From an uncultured Roseburia sp. (GTDB lineage Bacteria > Bacillota > Clostridia > Lachnospirales > Lachnospiraceae), in contig URUD01000006.1 of the NCBI GenBank assembly GCA_900550935.1, positions 13,213 to 77,212 on the forward strand: 64,000 nt of DNA. Reading direction: 5' to 3'. The translations under genes and the position numbers were made by a program. The notes beneath the pieces were generated by a model that had not been told where the DNA came from, ran no database searches, and was given only the letters and a program-made list of their open reading frames with translations. Shown here piece after piece: positions 49,437 through 58,915 of the stretch (the first letter of the stretch is position 1; each line of letters opens with the position of its first letter).

Positions 49437-50783
49437 TTAAAAAGGAAGTCCTTTAAACATTCCTCTTTTACCTTTTTTCATCATACCAGGCATCTGTTTC
49501 ATCATTTTCTTTGCCTGTTCAAACTGTTTTACCAGACGGTTTACCTCTGCAATATCCACGCCTGCGCCCTGTGCGATCCTGCGTTTTCTGCTTGGATTTA
49601 ACAGGGAAGGATTCTGTCTTTCCTGCGGTGTCATCGAATAGATGATCGCCTCCGTGCGCGCCATGTTTTTCTCTGCGGCTGCCTCGTCAATGTCTGGCAT
49701 CTTGCCTGCGCCAAGTCCCGGCATCATACCAAGGATACTGGACAAGCCACCCATCTTTTTCATCTGACTCATGGACTCTAAATACATCTCAAAGTCAAAT
49801 TCATTTTTGCGCATCTTTTCTTCCAGCTTTTTGGCTTTTTCTTCATCCAGATCTGTCTGCGCTTTCTCGATGAGTGTTAAGACATCTCCCATCCCAAGGA
49901 TACGGGATGCCATTCGATCCGGGTAAAACTGCTCTAAATCGGAGAGTTTCTCACCCATTCCTGCATAAAGAATCGGTTTTCCGGTCACAGCACGGATAGA
50001 AAGTGCCGCTCCACCTCTGGTATCACCGTCGAGTTTGGTTAAGATCACACCGTCAATCCCGATCTTCTCATCAAATGTTCCTGCCACATTGACTGCATCC
50101 TGACCTGTCATGGAGTCCACCACCAATAACGTCTGGGAAACCGGAACATTTTCTTTTATGGAAATCAATTCTGCCATCATGTCCTCATCAATATGAAGAC
50201 GTCCTGCAGTATCGATGATCAACACATTAAAATCATTTTTCTCTGCATGCTCTACTGCTGCTTTTGCAATATCAACCGGGCGGTTTTTATCTCCCATCGA
50301 AAATACTGCAACGCCCTGTTTTTCTCCATTGATCTGTAACTGTTCAATGGCTGCCGGGCGATATACATCACAAGCCGCCAAAAGGACTTTCTTTCCTTTT
50401 AATTTGAGCTTTCCTGCAATCTTGGCAGTCGTCGTCGTCTTACCGGCTCCCTGAAGACCAACCATCATAATGATCGTCAGTTCCTTGCCCGGGCGTAATG
50501 CGATCTCTGTTGTCTCTGACCCCATCAGCCTGACCATCTCTTCATTTACGATCTTGATGACCATCTGTCCGGGATTGAGTCCGTTCATTACATCCTGACC
50601 AACCGCACGCTCCTGTACGTCTTTTACGAACTGTTTGACAACCTTGAAGTTTACATCCGCCTCTAAGAGTGCCATCTTGACTTCTTTTAATGCAAGTTTG
50701 ACATCATCCTCGGTCAGACGTCCCTTACTCCGAAGGTTCTTGAATACGTTTTGAAGTTTTTCAGATAAACTGTCAAATGCCAT
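49437..50783 (-). CDS. ffh: Signal recognition particle protein Ffh
   Basis: The 448-residue SRP54 GTPase binds signal sequences and the SRP RNA and docks on FtsY. It has the N domain, then the G domain with GLQGAGKTTTTAK and DTAGRLHID, and the Met-rich M domain with LGMMPGLGAGKMP and the RNA-binding SRKRRIAQGAG. The C-terminus is rich in Met and Lys. It follows ylxM by 1 base. Confidence 0.97.
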   Translation of the reverse strand: MAFDSLSEKLQNVFKNLRSKGRLTEDDVKLALKEVKMALLEADVNFKVVKQFVKDVQERAVGQDVMNGLNPGQMVIKIVNEEMVRLMGSETTEIALRPGKELTIIMMVGLQGAGKTTTTAKIAGKLKLKGKKVLLAACDVYRPAAIEQLQINGEKQGVAVFSMGDKNRPVDIAKAAVEHAEKNDFNVLIIDTAGRLHIDEDMMAELISIKENVPVSQTLLVVDSMTGQDAVNVAGTFDEKIGIDGVILTKLDGDTRGGAALSIRAVTGKPILYAGMGEKLSDLEQFYPDRMASRILGMGDVLTLIEKAQTDLDEEKAKKLEEKMRKNEFDFEMYLESMSQMKKMGGLSSILGMMPGLGAGKMPDIDEAAAEKNMARTEAIIYSMTPQERQNPSLLNPSRKRRIAQGAGVDIAEVNRLVKQFEQAKKMMKQMPGMMKKGKRGMFKGLPF

Positions 50784-50784
50784 C

Positions 50785-51135
50785 CTATAACTCCTCTAAA
50801 ATCTGATTGGAGATCTGTTCGATCTCGGTAAAAACGCTCTCGTCATGGTTCGCATGAAACTGTTCTGCCAACCGGTGTATCTGCTCTACTTTCTGCTTTG
50901 CAGACTGGAATTTTTCGATCAGATGCAGTTTCTCTTCGTAGCCTTCTAATGTCTTCGTGCAACGCTTTACCATATCGTGCACACCCTGACGGCTGATCCC
51001 TTCGTCCTCTGCGATCTCACCGAGTGATAAATCATTAAAAACGAAATCTTCATATATTCTTCTCTGATGTTCGTTTAACAGTTCTCCGTAGAAATCATAG
51101 AGATATGCCTGTTCGATTTTTTCTTCCATTTCCAT
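50785..51135 (-). CDS. ylxM: SRP-associated helix-turn-helix protein YlxM
   Basis: A 116-residue protein of the UPF0122 family with a sigma-70 region 4-like helix-turn-helix (LSLGEIAEDEGISRQGVHDMV). It modulates SRP function or expression in Gram-positive bacteria and normally lies before ffh, as here. The start is uncertain: GTG 51138, ATG 51135 and ATG 51129 are in frame and none has a good ribosome-binding site. The predicted start of transcription lies only about 5-11 bases upstream. Confidence 0.88.
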   Translation of the reverse strand: MEMEEKIEQAYLYDFYGELLNEHQRRIYEDFVFNDLSLGEIAEDEGISRQGVHDMVKRCTKTLEGYEEKLHLIEKFQSAKQKVEQIHRLAEQFHANHDESVFTEIEQISNQILEEL

Positions 51136-51146
51136 CACCGTCGATT

Positions 51147-51175
51147 AGAATATCATAAAAAAATAAGAGTGTCAA
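51147..51175 (-). promoter_or_regulatory. Promoter of the ylxM-ffh-rpsP-khpA operon
   Basis: A consensus -35 TTGACA (51170-51175), 17-base spacer and -10 TATTCT (51147-51152). The -35 is part of the terminator stem of the upstream permease gene. Confidence 0.7.
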
Positions 51176-51198
51176 GTATTTTTTCTTGACACTCTTAT
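51163..51198. terminator. Strong terminator after the NCS2 permease gene
   Basis: ATAAGAGTGTCAAG and CTTGACACTCTTAT form a perfect 14-base-pair stem with an 8-base loop and T runs on both sides, so it can act in either direction. The permease stop is at 51225. Confidence 0.92.
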
Positions 51199-51224
51199 TT
51201 TTTCTAATCTGTTATTTTTCCGTC

Positions 51225-52583
51225 TTACAGGAAAATGTATTTACATACAAACAATACTGCCAGTATGTACATTAACGGAGTGATCTTCTTTGCTTTTCCT
51301 GCTGCTACGTTGATGATAACATAAGAGATAACACCAACTGCGATACCCTCGGAAATGCTGTACATGAGTGGCATTGCAAGCAGACATAAATATGCCGGTA
51401 CGGACTCTGTCATATCGGTAAAGTCGATGCTGACAACAGTAGAAACCATTAAAAATCCTACGAAAATGAGTGCCGGTGCTGTTGCAAAGTTCGGGATGGA
51501 ACAAAACAGCGGGGAAAGGACGATGGATACCAGGAATAAAAATCCGGTTACCACAGATGCAAGACCAGTTCTTGCTCCCTCTCCTACCCCAGAAGAACTC
51601 TCTACAAAGGTTGTTGTGGTAGAAGTACCAAGTACTGCACCTGCTGAAGTTGCGATCGCATCTGCTAACAGTGCACCCTTGATATTTGGCAGTTTGCCAT
51701 CTTTGTCTAACATATCCGCTTTGTTTGCAACACCGATCAGAGTTCCCAGTGTATCAAACATATCAACGAACAGGAAAGATAATAAGATTGCGATAAAATC
51801 AAAAATCCTTACGGAAGAGAAATCCGCGGTAAAGCATTTACCAAAGGTATTGCCGATCGCTGTGATATCCGTAAATCCCCATACCGGGTATAAAGAATAA
51901 AATCCTGCTTCTGCATCCGGCACATAAAGCCCTGCTGCCTGTGAAAGGATACCAAGTACCCAGGTTACTACGATACCAATTAAGATCGCACCTTTTACAC
52001 GTTTGATATAAAGAACAGCGATAACCATCAGACCGATCAGTGCAAGTACGGCACAGATGCCTGCGGTACGGAAGTTTGCGGTAAAGTCAATGTAGCTGAC
52101 TAAAGTTGAACTGTTTGCAACGACAACGCCTGCATGCTGTAAACCGATGAATGCGATAAACAGACCGATACCAACACTGACACCCTTCTTTAAGTTTGTC
52201 GGGATCGCATTGAAGATCGCTTCACGCACATTTGTGAGGGATAATACAATAAAAATCAGACCTTCTACAAATACAGCCATCAGGGCAATCTGCCAGGAAT
52301 ACCCCATACTTCCGCATACGGTGTAAGCGAAGTAGGCATTCAGGCCCATACCAGGTGCCAGCGCAAACGGATAGTTTGCCAGGAATGCCATCATTAAAGT
52401 TCCAATAAAGGAAGCCAGTGCTGTTGCGATCAGAACTGCTGTCTTGTCCATTCCGGCAGCCTCTAACATGGATGGGTTTACTGCAAGGATATACGCCATT
52501 GTCATAAATGTCGTGATTCCTCCCATCACTTCAACCTTGACTGAAGTATTGTTTTCCTTCAGCTTAAACATTTTTTCTAACAT
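51225..52583 (-). CDS. NCS2-family purine (adenine/guanine/hypoxanthine) permease
   Basis: A 452-residue membrane protein of the AzgA/PbuG branch, with about 12-14 membrane segments. Recognisable blocks are GGITTFMTMAYILAVNP, FALAPGMGLNAYFAY, GVSVGIGLFIAFIGLQHAG and the signature SSSGVGEGARTGLASV. It imports a purine base by proton symport. The adenine phosphoribosyltransferase gene lies 16 bases upstream, so import and salvage are paired. No purine riboswitch is seen in front of either gene. The exact base taken up is not decided by sequence. Confidence 0.92.
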   Translation of the reverse strand: MLEKMFKLKENNTSVKVEVMGGITTFMTMAYILAVNPSMLEAAGMDKTAVLIATALASFIGTLMMAFLANYPFALAPGMGLNAYFAYTVCGSMGYSWQIALMAVFVEGLIFIVLSLTNVREAIFNAIPTNLKKGVSVGIGLFIAFIGLQHAGVVVANSSTLVSYIDFTANFRTAGICAVLALIGLMVIAVLYIKRVKGAILIGIVVTWVLGILSQAAGLYVPDAEAGFYSLYPVWGFTDITAIGNTFGKCFTADFSSVRIFDFIAILLSFLFVDMFDTLGTLIGVANKADMLDKDGKLPNIKGALLADAIATSAGAVLGTSTTTTFVESSSGVGEGARTGLASVVTGFLFLVSIVLSPLFCSIPNFATAPALIFVGFLMVSTVVSIDFTDMTESVPAYLCLLAMPLMYSISEGIAVGVISYVIINVAAGKAKKITPLMYILAVLFVCKYIFL

Positions 52584-52599
52584 TTTCCTACTCTCCTTT

Positions 52600-53124
52600 T
52601 TACTTTCCTTCGTAAGTTATTACAGAAGCCACATCATATCCGGCTAATCTGTCCCGTCCTTTCAGTCCTGCCAGCTCCATTAAAAACAGAACTTTTACTA
52701 CCTCGCCGCCAAGTTTCTCGATCATTTTAATACTTGCCTCGATAGTTCCTCCGGTTGCGATCAGGTCATCTACTACAACCACTTTCTGTCCCGGTTTGAC
52801 CGCATCTTTGTGCATCTCGATCTCTGCTGTGCCGTATTCCAGATCATATTTTTCGGAAATGGTCTCGCATGGAAGTTTTCCTTTTTTGCGGATCGGAACG
52901 AATGCCTTACCCAGCGCATAGGCGATCGGTGCACCAAAAATAAATCCTCTTGACTCAGCTCCTGCGATCACGTCAAAATCAACACCATCTAATAATTTGA
53001 TCATGGAATCGATTGCCAGCTTTAATCCTTCTGGATCCTGTAACACACTGGTCACATCACGGAACATAATGCCCGGTTCCGGGAAATCCGGTATGGTTCT
53101 TACATATTCTTCGATTTTTTTCAT
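52600..53124 (-). CDS. apt: Adenine phosphoribosyltransferase
   Basis: Makes AMP from adenine and PRPP. The 174-residue protein has the PRPP-binding loop VVVVDDLIATGGT and the N-terminal IPDFPEPGIMFRDVT, with AGAESRGFIFG between. The ATG at 53124 is preferred over an upstream GTG. It precedes the purine permease gene and follows ilvA by about 23 bases. Confidence 0.96.
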   Translation of the reverse strand: MKKIEEYVRTIPDFPEPGIMFRDVTSVLQDPEGLKLAIDSMIKLLDGVDFDVIAGAESRGFIFGAPIAYALGKAFVPIRKKGKLPCETISEKYDLEYGTAEIEMHKDAVKPGQKVVVVDDLIATGGTIEASIKMIEKLGGEVVKVLFLMELAGLKGRDRLAGYDVASVITYEGK

Positions 53125-53147
53125 AGCTTTCACACTCTCTTTTCTTT

Positions 53148-54359
53148 TTATAAGCTTGTTCTTACCAGCTTTGGTTTATAGCCGTTTTTCTCCAATGCCT
53201 TCATGATCTGCTTTTTATGGTCGGTTCCAAAGCATTCCAATGTAATACGGAGTTCCACTGCCGCACTGCGGTTGATAGAAACGAACTGGTTGTGCTCCAG
53301 TTTGATGACATTTCCCTGTTCTGCTGCAATGATGGAGGAGACCTTTGTCAGCTCTCCCGGTTTATCCGGAAGCAGCACAGATACCGTAAAGATACGGTCT
53401 CTTAAGATCAGTCCCTGCTGTACCATGGAAGACATTGTGATGACATCCATATTACCACCGCTTAAGATGGCAACGACGCGTTTGTCTGTCACATCTAAAT
53501 GTTTCAACGCTGCAACGGTAAGAAGACCGGAGTTTTCCACGATCATCTTGTGGTTTTCCACCATATCGAGGAATGCTCCTACCAGCTCATCATCCGGCAC
53601 GGTAATGATATCGTCCAGATTCTTCTGGATATAAGGAAAAATATTGCTTCCCGGAGTCTTTACTGCAGTACCATCGGCGATCGTGTTGACACTCGGAAGT
53701 GTGGTCACCTTTCCTGCCGCAAAAGATGCCTGCATACAGTTTGCCCCTGCCGGCTCTACACCGATGACTTTGATCTTTGGATTTAAAAGTTTTGCCAGTG
53801 TGGAAACACCTGTTGCCAGTCCGCCTCCGCCGATCGGAACCAGAATATATTCTACCAGTGGAAGCTCCTTGAAGATCTCCATTGCGATACTTCCCTGTCC
53901 GGTCGCAACTGCCAGATCATCAAATGGATGAATAAAGGTATATCCATTTTTTTCTGCCAGCTCATATGCTTTCTGGCATGCCTCGTCATACACATCTCCG
54001 TAAAGCACTACCTCTGCACCATAGCTTTTGGTGCGGTTTACCTTGATGAGCGGTGTGGTGGTCGGCATTACAATGACCGCCTTGCAGCCGAAGCATTTTG
54101 CTGCATAAGCGACACCCTGTGCATGATTTCCTGCAGATGCCGTGATCAGTCCTTTTTCTCTCTCCTCATCGGTCAGTGTACTGATCTTATAATAGGCACC
54201 ACGTACCTTATAAGCTCCGGTAAACTGCATATTTTCCGGTTTCAGATACACCTTGTTTCCAGTCTGGCTGCTCAGATAATCACTGTAGACCAGTTTGGTC
54301 TCTAATGTGACTTCCCTGACTTTTTCGCTTGCCTCTTCAAACTTATCCAGTGTCAGCAT
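53148..54359 (-). CDS. ilvA: Threonine ammonia-lyase with C-terminal ACT domain
   Basis: Deaminates threonine to 2-oxobutyrate, the first step of isoleucine synthesis or threonine breakdown. The PLP-binding Lys51 lies in FTGAYKVRGAYYK, the phosphate loop is PIGGGGLATG, and an ACT domain occupies about 325-403. At 403 residues it is the medium-length type, shorter than the biosynthetic enzyme with two ACT-like domains and longer than catabolic TdcB. It lies 1 base after ftsY, so it is in the smc-ftsY transcript. It might equally be named tdcB. Confidence 0.9.
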   Translation of the reverse strand: MLTLDKFEEASEKVREVTLETKLVYSDYLSSQTGNKVYLKPENMQFTGAYKVRGAYYKISTLTDEEREKGLITASAGNHAQGVAYAAKCFGCKAVIVMPTTTPLIKVNRTKSYGAEVVLYGDVYDEACQKAYELAEKNGYTFIHPFDDLAVATGQGSIAMEIFKELPLVEYILVPIGGGGLATGVSTLAKLLNPKIKVIGVEPAGANCMQASFAAGKVTTLPSVNTIADGTAVKTPGSNIFPYIQKNLDDIITVPDDELVGAFLDMVENHKMIVENSGLLTVAALKHLDVTDKRVVAILSGGNMDVITMSSMVQQGLILRDRIFTVSVLLPDKPGELTKVSSIIAAEQGNVIKLEHNQFVSINRSAAVELRITLECFGTDHKKQIMKALEKNGYKPKLVRTSL

Positions 54360-54360
54360 C

Positions 54361-55323
54361 TTATTCCTCCCTTTCTGTGCTGTCCTTTGTCTCTTGTTTT
54401 ACATCAAACAGGGCATTGACAAATTCGTTTGAATCAAATTTTTGCAAATCTTCGATGGTTTCCCCTACTCCAATATATTTTACCGGAATACCAAGCTCGG
54501 AATGGATTGCAACTGCAATACCACCCTTTGCGGTTCCGTCCATCTTCGTTAAGATAATACCTGTGATATCGGCTACTTCGGAAAATTCTCTTGCCTGCGC
54601 TAAGGCATTCTGTCCTGTTGTCGCATCAAGCACGACTAAAGTCTCTCGATACGCATCCGGATATTCCCGCTCTAAAATACGGTTGATCTTTTTTAATTCT
54701 TCCATCAGATTCTTCTTATTGTGAAGACGTCCTGCCGTATCACAGAGCAGTACATCTGCATTTCTTGCCTTTGCCGCAGCAACTGCATCGTATACAACAG
54801 CTGCCGGGTCTGCACCCTCCTGGCCTCCGATCATCTCGACATTGGCGCGTTTTGCCCACTCAAGCAGCTGGTCCCCGGCTGCTGCACGGAACGTATCGGC
54901 TGCCGCAAGCACTACCTTTTTGCCTTGGTCTTTTAATTTTCCTGCCAGTTTTCCAACGGAAGTCGTCTTTCCAACGCCGTTGACTCCGATGATCAGCACG
55001 ACAGATTTTTCGTTTTCAAACCGGTATGCGGTCTCGCCCACATCCATCTGCTCTTTAATGCTGTGGATCAGAAGTTCCTTGCACTCTGCCGGATCTTTGA
55101 TCTTGTTTTCTTTTACTTTTTCTTTCAGGTTTTCGATGATTGCTTCCGTCGCATTGACTCCGATATCACCCATAATGAGAATCTCTTCGATCTCTTCATA
55201 AAAATCATCATCAATGCTTGAAAATCCATTAAATATGGAATCGATCCCTGATACGATATTGTCTCTGGTCTTGCTCAGTCCGGAAACCAGACGGCTCCAG
55301 AAGCCTTTCTTCTCTTCGCTCAT
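54361..55323 (-). CDS. ftsY: Signal recognition particle receptor FtsY
   Basis: The 320-residue SRP receptor GTPase docks SRP-ribosome complexes at the membrane. It has the NG domains with GVNGVGKTTSVGKLAG, DTAGRLHNKKNL, TKMDGTAKGG and the end block GVGETIEDLQKFD. The acidic A domain is very short, as usual in Clostridia. It follows smc by 20 bases. Ffh, its partner, is at 49437-50783. Confidence 0.96.
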   Translation of the reverse strand: MSEEKKGFWSRLVSGLSKTRDNIVSGIDSIFNGFSSIDDDFYEEIEEILIMGDIGVNATEAIIENLKEKVKENKIKDPAECKELLIHSIKEQMDVGETAYRFENEKSVVLIIGVNGVGKTTSVGKLAGKLKDQGKKVVLAAADTFRAAAGDQLLEWAKRANVEMIGGQEGADPAAVVYDAVAAAKARNADVLLCDTAGRLHNKKNLMEELKKINRILEREYPDAYRETLVVLDATTGQNALAQAREFSEVADITGIILTKMDGTAKGGIAVAIHSELGIPVKYIGVGETIEDLQKFDSNEFVNALFDVKQETKDSTEREE

Positions 55324-55343
55324 AGTTCGTCCCCTTTCTCTTC

Positions 55344-58300
55344 TTATTTATCTAAATCTTCTTCGATCAGATTGACAGAAACCAGTGTGGAAATACCCTT
55401 TTCCTGCATGGTGATTCCGTACAGGCGGTCTGCCGCCGCCATTGTACCACGTCGGTGCGTGATCACGATAAACTGTGTATTCTTGGTCAGCTTGTGCAGA
55501 TATTTTGCAAAGCGGTTGACGTTTGAGTCATCCAATGCCGCCTCGATCTCATCCAAAAGACAAAACGGGGAAGGCTTTAAGTTCTGAATCGCAAACAACA
55601 GCGCGATCGCTGTCAGCGACTTTTCTCCACCGGACATCTGCATCATGTTCTGCAGTTTCTTTCCTGGCGGCTGTGCGATAATGCGGATACCGCACTCTAA
55701 GATATCTTCTCCCTCTACCAGTTCGAGGCTTCCCTTTCCACCACCGAAGAGCTCTTTAAATACCTGGTCAAACTCTTTCTGGATCTCGGCGAATTTCTCC
55801 ATGAACTGTTTGCGCATTCCGGTGTCCAAGTCCTCGATGATGCCCATTAACGTTTTCTCCGCTTCGATCAGGTCATCATGCTGTGTCTTTAAAAATTCGT
55901 ATCGTTCCGAAATTTCTTTATAATCCTCGATCGCGTTGACATTGACATCCCCCAGTTTACGTATATCATCCTTGATCCCCGCGATCAGCTTTTTCAGTCC
56001 GGCAAGATCCTGATACTGTTCATCACGCAGTTCCATTGCCGCATGCAGTGTCAGTTCGTACTCTTCCCACATATAGTTGTTCTGGTATTCTCTTGCCTCT
56101 TCTAACTTTTCTTTCTGGCTGTTTAAACGGAACACCTCTTTATCGAGGTCTGAGATCTGTTTGGAAACATCCTCGCGTTTCTGGAAAAATCCCTTGTAAC
56201 GCTGCGACATTTCCTCTCTGGTCTCCTGCTTTTCCTTTAACTCCTGCTCTAAATCGCTGTGGCTGTCGTCCGATGCAAAGATCGTCTTTTGGATCTCTTC
56301 GATATCCTGTTTCTTTTTCTCTGCATCCGCTCTCGCCTCTTTCGCTTCTTCCATCAGGGAGGTTCTGTCATCCTCGAAGCGCGCGATCTCTCCTTCCAGA
56401 CGTTTTAAGTTCGTCTGCACAAATTCGACTCTCTGTACGATCTGTGCCTCTTCCATCTGGATCTGGGAAACTGTCTGCTTCGCCTGCTCCTCTATGGAAG
56501 TATTTTTTTCTAACGATGCAGAAAGGGTCTCATTTTCCTGCTCAATCTCTGTCTCACGCTGCTTTGCCTGCTCGATCTCCTCTAAGATCTGCTGCTTGTT
56601 CTCTAAGATCTCCTGCAGCTGTTTTTCCAGCTCGCTGTTTTCTGCTTTGAGTCCTGCAAAAACGCTCTCGCTCTCGCCGCACTGCTCTTTGGCGCGCTCC
56701 ACTTTGATCTTGGCTGTATTCTGTAAAATATACTGTTCCTGCAATTTTGCCTTGTTGGTTTCCGCATCTTCTTCTAAAAGTGCCTGTGCCGTCTTCACAT
56801 CCTCAAGCCGGCTCTTTTCTTCCCGGATCTTCTGCTCGAGTGCAGCTACGCTCTGCTCTAACTCTTCGATCTCACGTTTTCTTGCCAACAGATTGCTGCT
56901 GTTCCGGAACGCACCACCGGACAGGGAACCTCCCGGGCTTAATGACTCTCCCTCTAACGTTACGATGCGCAGGGAATAATGATATTTCCTTGCCAGTGCG
57001 ATCGCATCATCGATCGTTTCTGCCACAATGACCCTGCCAAGCAGATAAGCCGTAACGCCCTCATACTTTGCATCTGTCTTTACCAGGGTATTGGCGAGTC
57101 CGATCACGCCTTTTTCTTTCAGCGCATCCATCGTTTTAAATCCGCCTCTGCCATCCACACTGGTAAGTGGCAGGAATGTCGCACGACCGTAACGGTTCTG
57201 CTTTAAGTAAGCAATCATCCGCTTTGCAGTCTCTTCATCCTCGGTTACGATATTCTGGATGCTGCCGCCTAATGCAGTCTCGATCGCGATCTCGTATTTC
57301 TTTTCCACCTGGATCAGATCTGAGACAACGCCCAGCAAGCCTTTGTTGGTCGCCTTCTGCTCCATGACTTTCCGAATGCTGTTTCCGTAACCGTCATAGC
57401 GTTCTGCAATATTTTTTAACGACTCAAGCCTTGACTGTTCCTTATGATATCTGGTCAGATCCTGTTCTAAGTTCTGACTTGTCTCCTGCGATTTGCGTTT
57501 CCACTCTCTCGCCTTTTCATCGTATTCCAGTGCGATCTGCTTGAGTGCAGTAATGGTCTCATTGACCTCATCCAGTTCCTTCTGGCAGTTTGAAAGTTCT
57601 GCTTCCAGATCTGCCTCTTCTGTCTTGCGGTCCAGTAAACGCTTGGTCAGATGTGCTTTCCTGATATTGATCTGTTCTGCCATCGTATCGTAACGCTGCT
57701 GTCGCGCTTTTACCGATGCTTTATTATTCAAAAGCTCGATGATCTCGCTTTTCCCTTTTTCAATGTTCTCTGTGCATCTTCGGATCTCTTCCTGTACCTG
57801 CGTTAAGGTCTCCTGTGCCTGTTCCCTCCGCTCTCTGATCTCACGGAGACGCTCTTCCTCTTCCGACCTCTGGTTCTCATACGTCTGCTTTGATTCCAGA
57901 CGTTCCTGTTTTTCTCTGTCGATTGAAGCGAGCCGCTCTGCCAGATGTTCCCCGGTCAGTTCTGCCGTATGGATCTGCTCTTTTAAGACATTTACCTGTC
58001 CCTCTAATTTTCCTTTTAAGACGGTCGTATTATTCAGGCGGTCACGGAGTGAATTGATTTCTTCGTCCATTGCTCCCATATCGCCCTCAAGTTTTTCATA
58101 CTCCACCTTGATATTTTCATAGGTCTGATTTGCCTCTTTTAACTGGGCATCCGCGATCTGGTATTTTTCCCCGACCTCGCCAAGCTGACCTGCAATGCGT
58201 TCTACTTCCTTCAGGAACATATTGACATCATAGGTCTTTAATTCCTCTTTTTTCTTAAGGTAAATCCTTGCCTTTTCCGCCTGGCGTTCCAATGGTCCTA

Positions 58301-58904
58301 CCTGACGTTCCAGTTCGGATAAAATGTCGTTGACACGGACCAGATTTTCACGCTCGTTTTCAAGTTTTTTCTGCGCTGTGGCTTTTCTCTTTTTATATTT
58401 TACGATTCCTGCCGCCTCGTCAAAAAGCTCTCTTCGCTCTTCCGGCTTGCCGCTTAAGATACGCTCGATCTGTCCCTGTCCGATGATCGAATATCCCTCT
58501 TTTCCGATACCTGTATCGTAAAACAGTTCCGTTACGTCTTTCAGGCGGCACGGACTTCCGTTGATCAGATATTCACTCTCCCCGGAACGGTAGACACGTC
58601 TTGCTACGGTAACTTCCTCATAGTCTACGGCAAGCTGATGGTCAGAATTGTCCATCGTGATCGCGACATACGCATAGCTTAACGGTTTCCGGTTCTCGGT
58701 TCCCGCAAAAATAACATCCTGCATGCTCGCGCCTCGCAGCTGTTTGGCGCTCTGCTCTCCTAATACCCAGCGCACCGCATCTGCAACGTTACTCTTTCCA
58801 CTTCCGTTCGGGCCTACGATCCCTGTGATACCATTATGAAATTCGAATAATATCTTATTGGCAAAGGACTTAAATCCCTGGACTTCAATGCTTTTTAAAT
58901 ACAT
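55344..58904 (-). CDS. smc: Chromosome segregation ATPase SMC
   Basis: The 1,186-residue condensin core organises the chromosome with ScpA and ScpB. Walker A GPNGSGKSNVADAVRWVLGE is at the N-terminus, followed by a coiled coil of about 330 residues. The hinge (about 510-670) contains GVVSDLIQVEKKYEIA, and the return coil follows. The C-terminal head has the signature MSGGEKSLTAIALLFAI and Walker B PFCLLDEIEAALDD. The length is typical. rnc lies 11 bases upstream and ftsY follows, the conserved rnc-smc-ftsY order. Confidence 0.97.
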   Translation of the reverse strand: MYLKSIEVQGFKSFANKILFEFHNGITGIVGPNGSGKSNVADAVRWVLGEQSAKQLRGASMQDVIFAGTENRKPLSYAYVAITMDNSDHQLAVDYEEVTVARRVYRSGESEYLINGSPCRLKDVTELFYDTGIGKEGYSIIGQGQIERILSGKPEERRELFDEAAGIVKYKKRKATAQKKLENERENLVRVNDILSELERQVGPLERQAEKARIYLKKKEELKTYDVNMFLKEVERIAGQLGEVGEKYQIADAQLKEANQTYENIKVEYEKLEGDMGAMDEEINSLRDRLNNTTVLKGKLEGQVNVLKEQIHTAELTGEHLAERLASIDREKQERLESKQTYENQRSEEEERLREIRERREQAQETLTQVQEEIRRCTENIEKGKSEIIELLNNKASVKARQQRYDTMAEQINIRKAHLTKRLLDRKTEEADLEAELSNCQKELDEVNETITALKQIALEYDEKAREWKRKSQETSQNLEQDLTRYHKEQSRLESLKNIAERYDGYGNSIRKVMEQKATNKGLLGVVSDLIQVEKKYEIAIETALGGSIQNIVTEDEETAKRMIAYLKQNRYGRATFLPLTSVDGRGGFKTMDALKEKGVIGLANTLVKTDAKYEGVTAYLLGRVIVAETIDDAIALARKYHYSLRIVTLEGESLSPGGSLSGGAFRNSSNLLARKREIEELEQSVAALEQKIREEKSRLEDVKTAQALLEEDAETNKAKLQEQYILQNTAKIKVERAKEQCGESESVFAGLKAENSELEKQLQEILENKQQILEEIEQAKQRETEIEQENETLSASLEKNTSIEEQAKQTVSQIQMEEAQIVQRVEFVQTNLKRLEGEIARFEDDRTSLMEEAKEARADAEKKKQDIEEIQKTIFASDDSHSDLEQELKEKQETREEMSQRYKGFFQKREDVSKQISDLDKEVFRLNSQKEKLEEAREYQNNYMWEEYELTLHAAMELRDEQYQDLAGLKKLIAGIKDDIRKLGDVNVNAIEDYKEISERYEFLKTQHDDLIEAEKTLMGIIEDLDTGMRKQFMEKFAEIQKEFDQVFKELFGGGKGSLELVEGEDILECGIRIIAQPPGKKLQNMMQMSGGEKSLTAIALLFAIQNLKPSPFCLLDEIEAALDDSNVNRFAKYLHKLTKNTQFIVITHRRGTMAAADRLYGITMQEKGISTLVSVNLIEEDLDK

Positions 58905-58915
58905 ATGGACCTCTT

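Noticed and set aside
52584..53200. Purine riboswitch before apt or the NCS2 permease
   Set aside because: The gaps between ilvA, apt and the permease gene are too short (about 16-23 bases), and no purine aptamer core was recognised.
56036..56979. Overlapping plus-strand frames of 160-204 codons inside smc
   Set aside because: Antisense to coiled-coil coding sequence, which commonly leaves the opposite strand open. No initiation signals.
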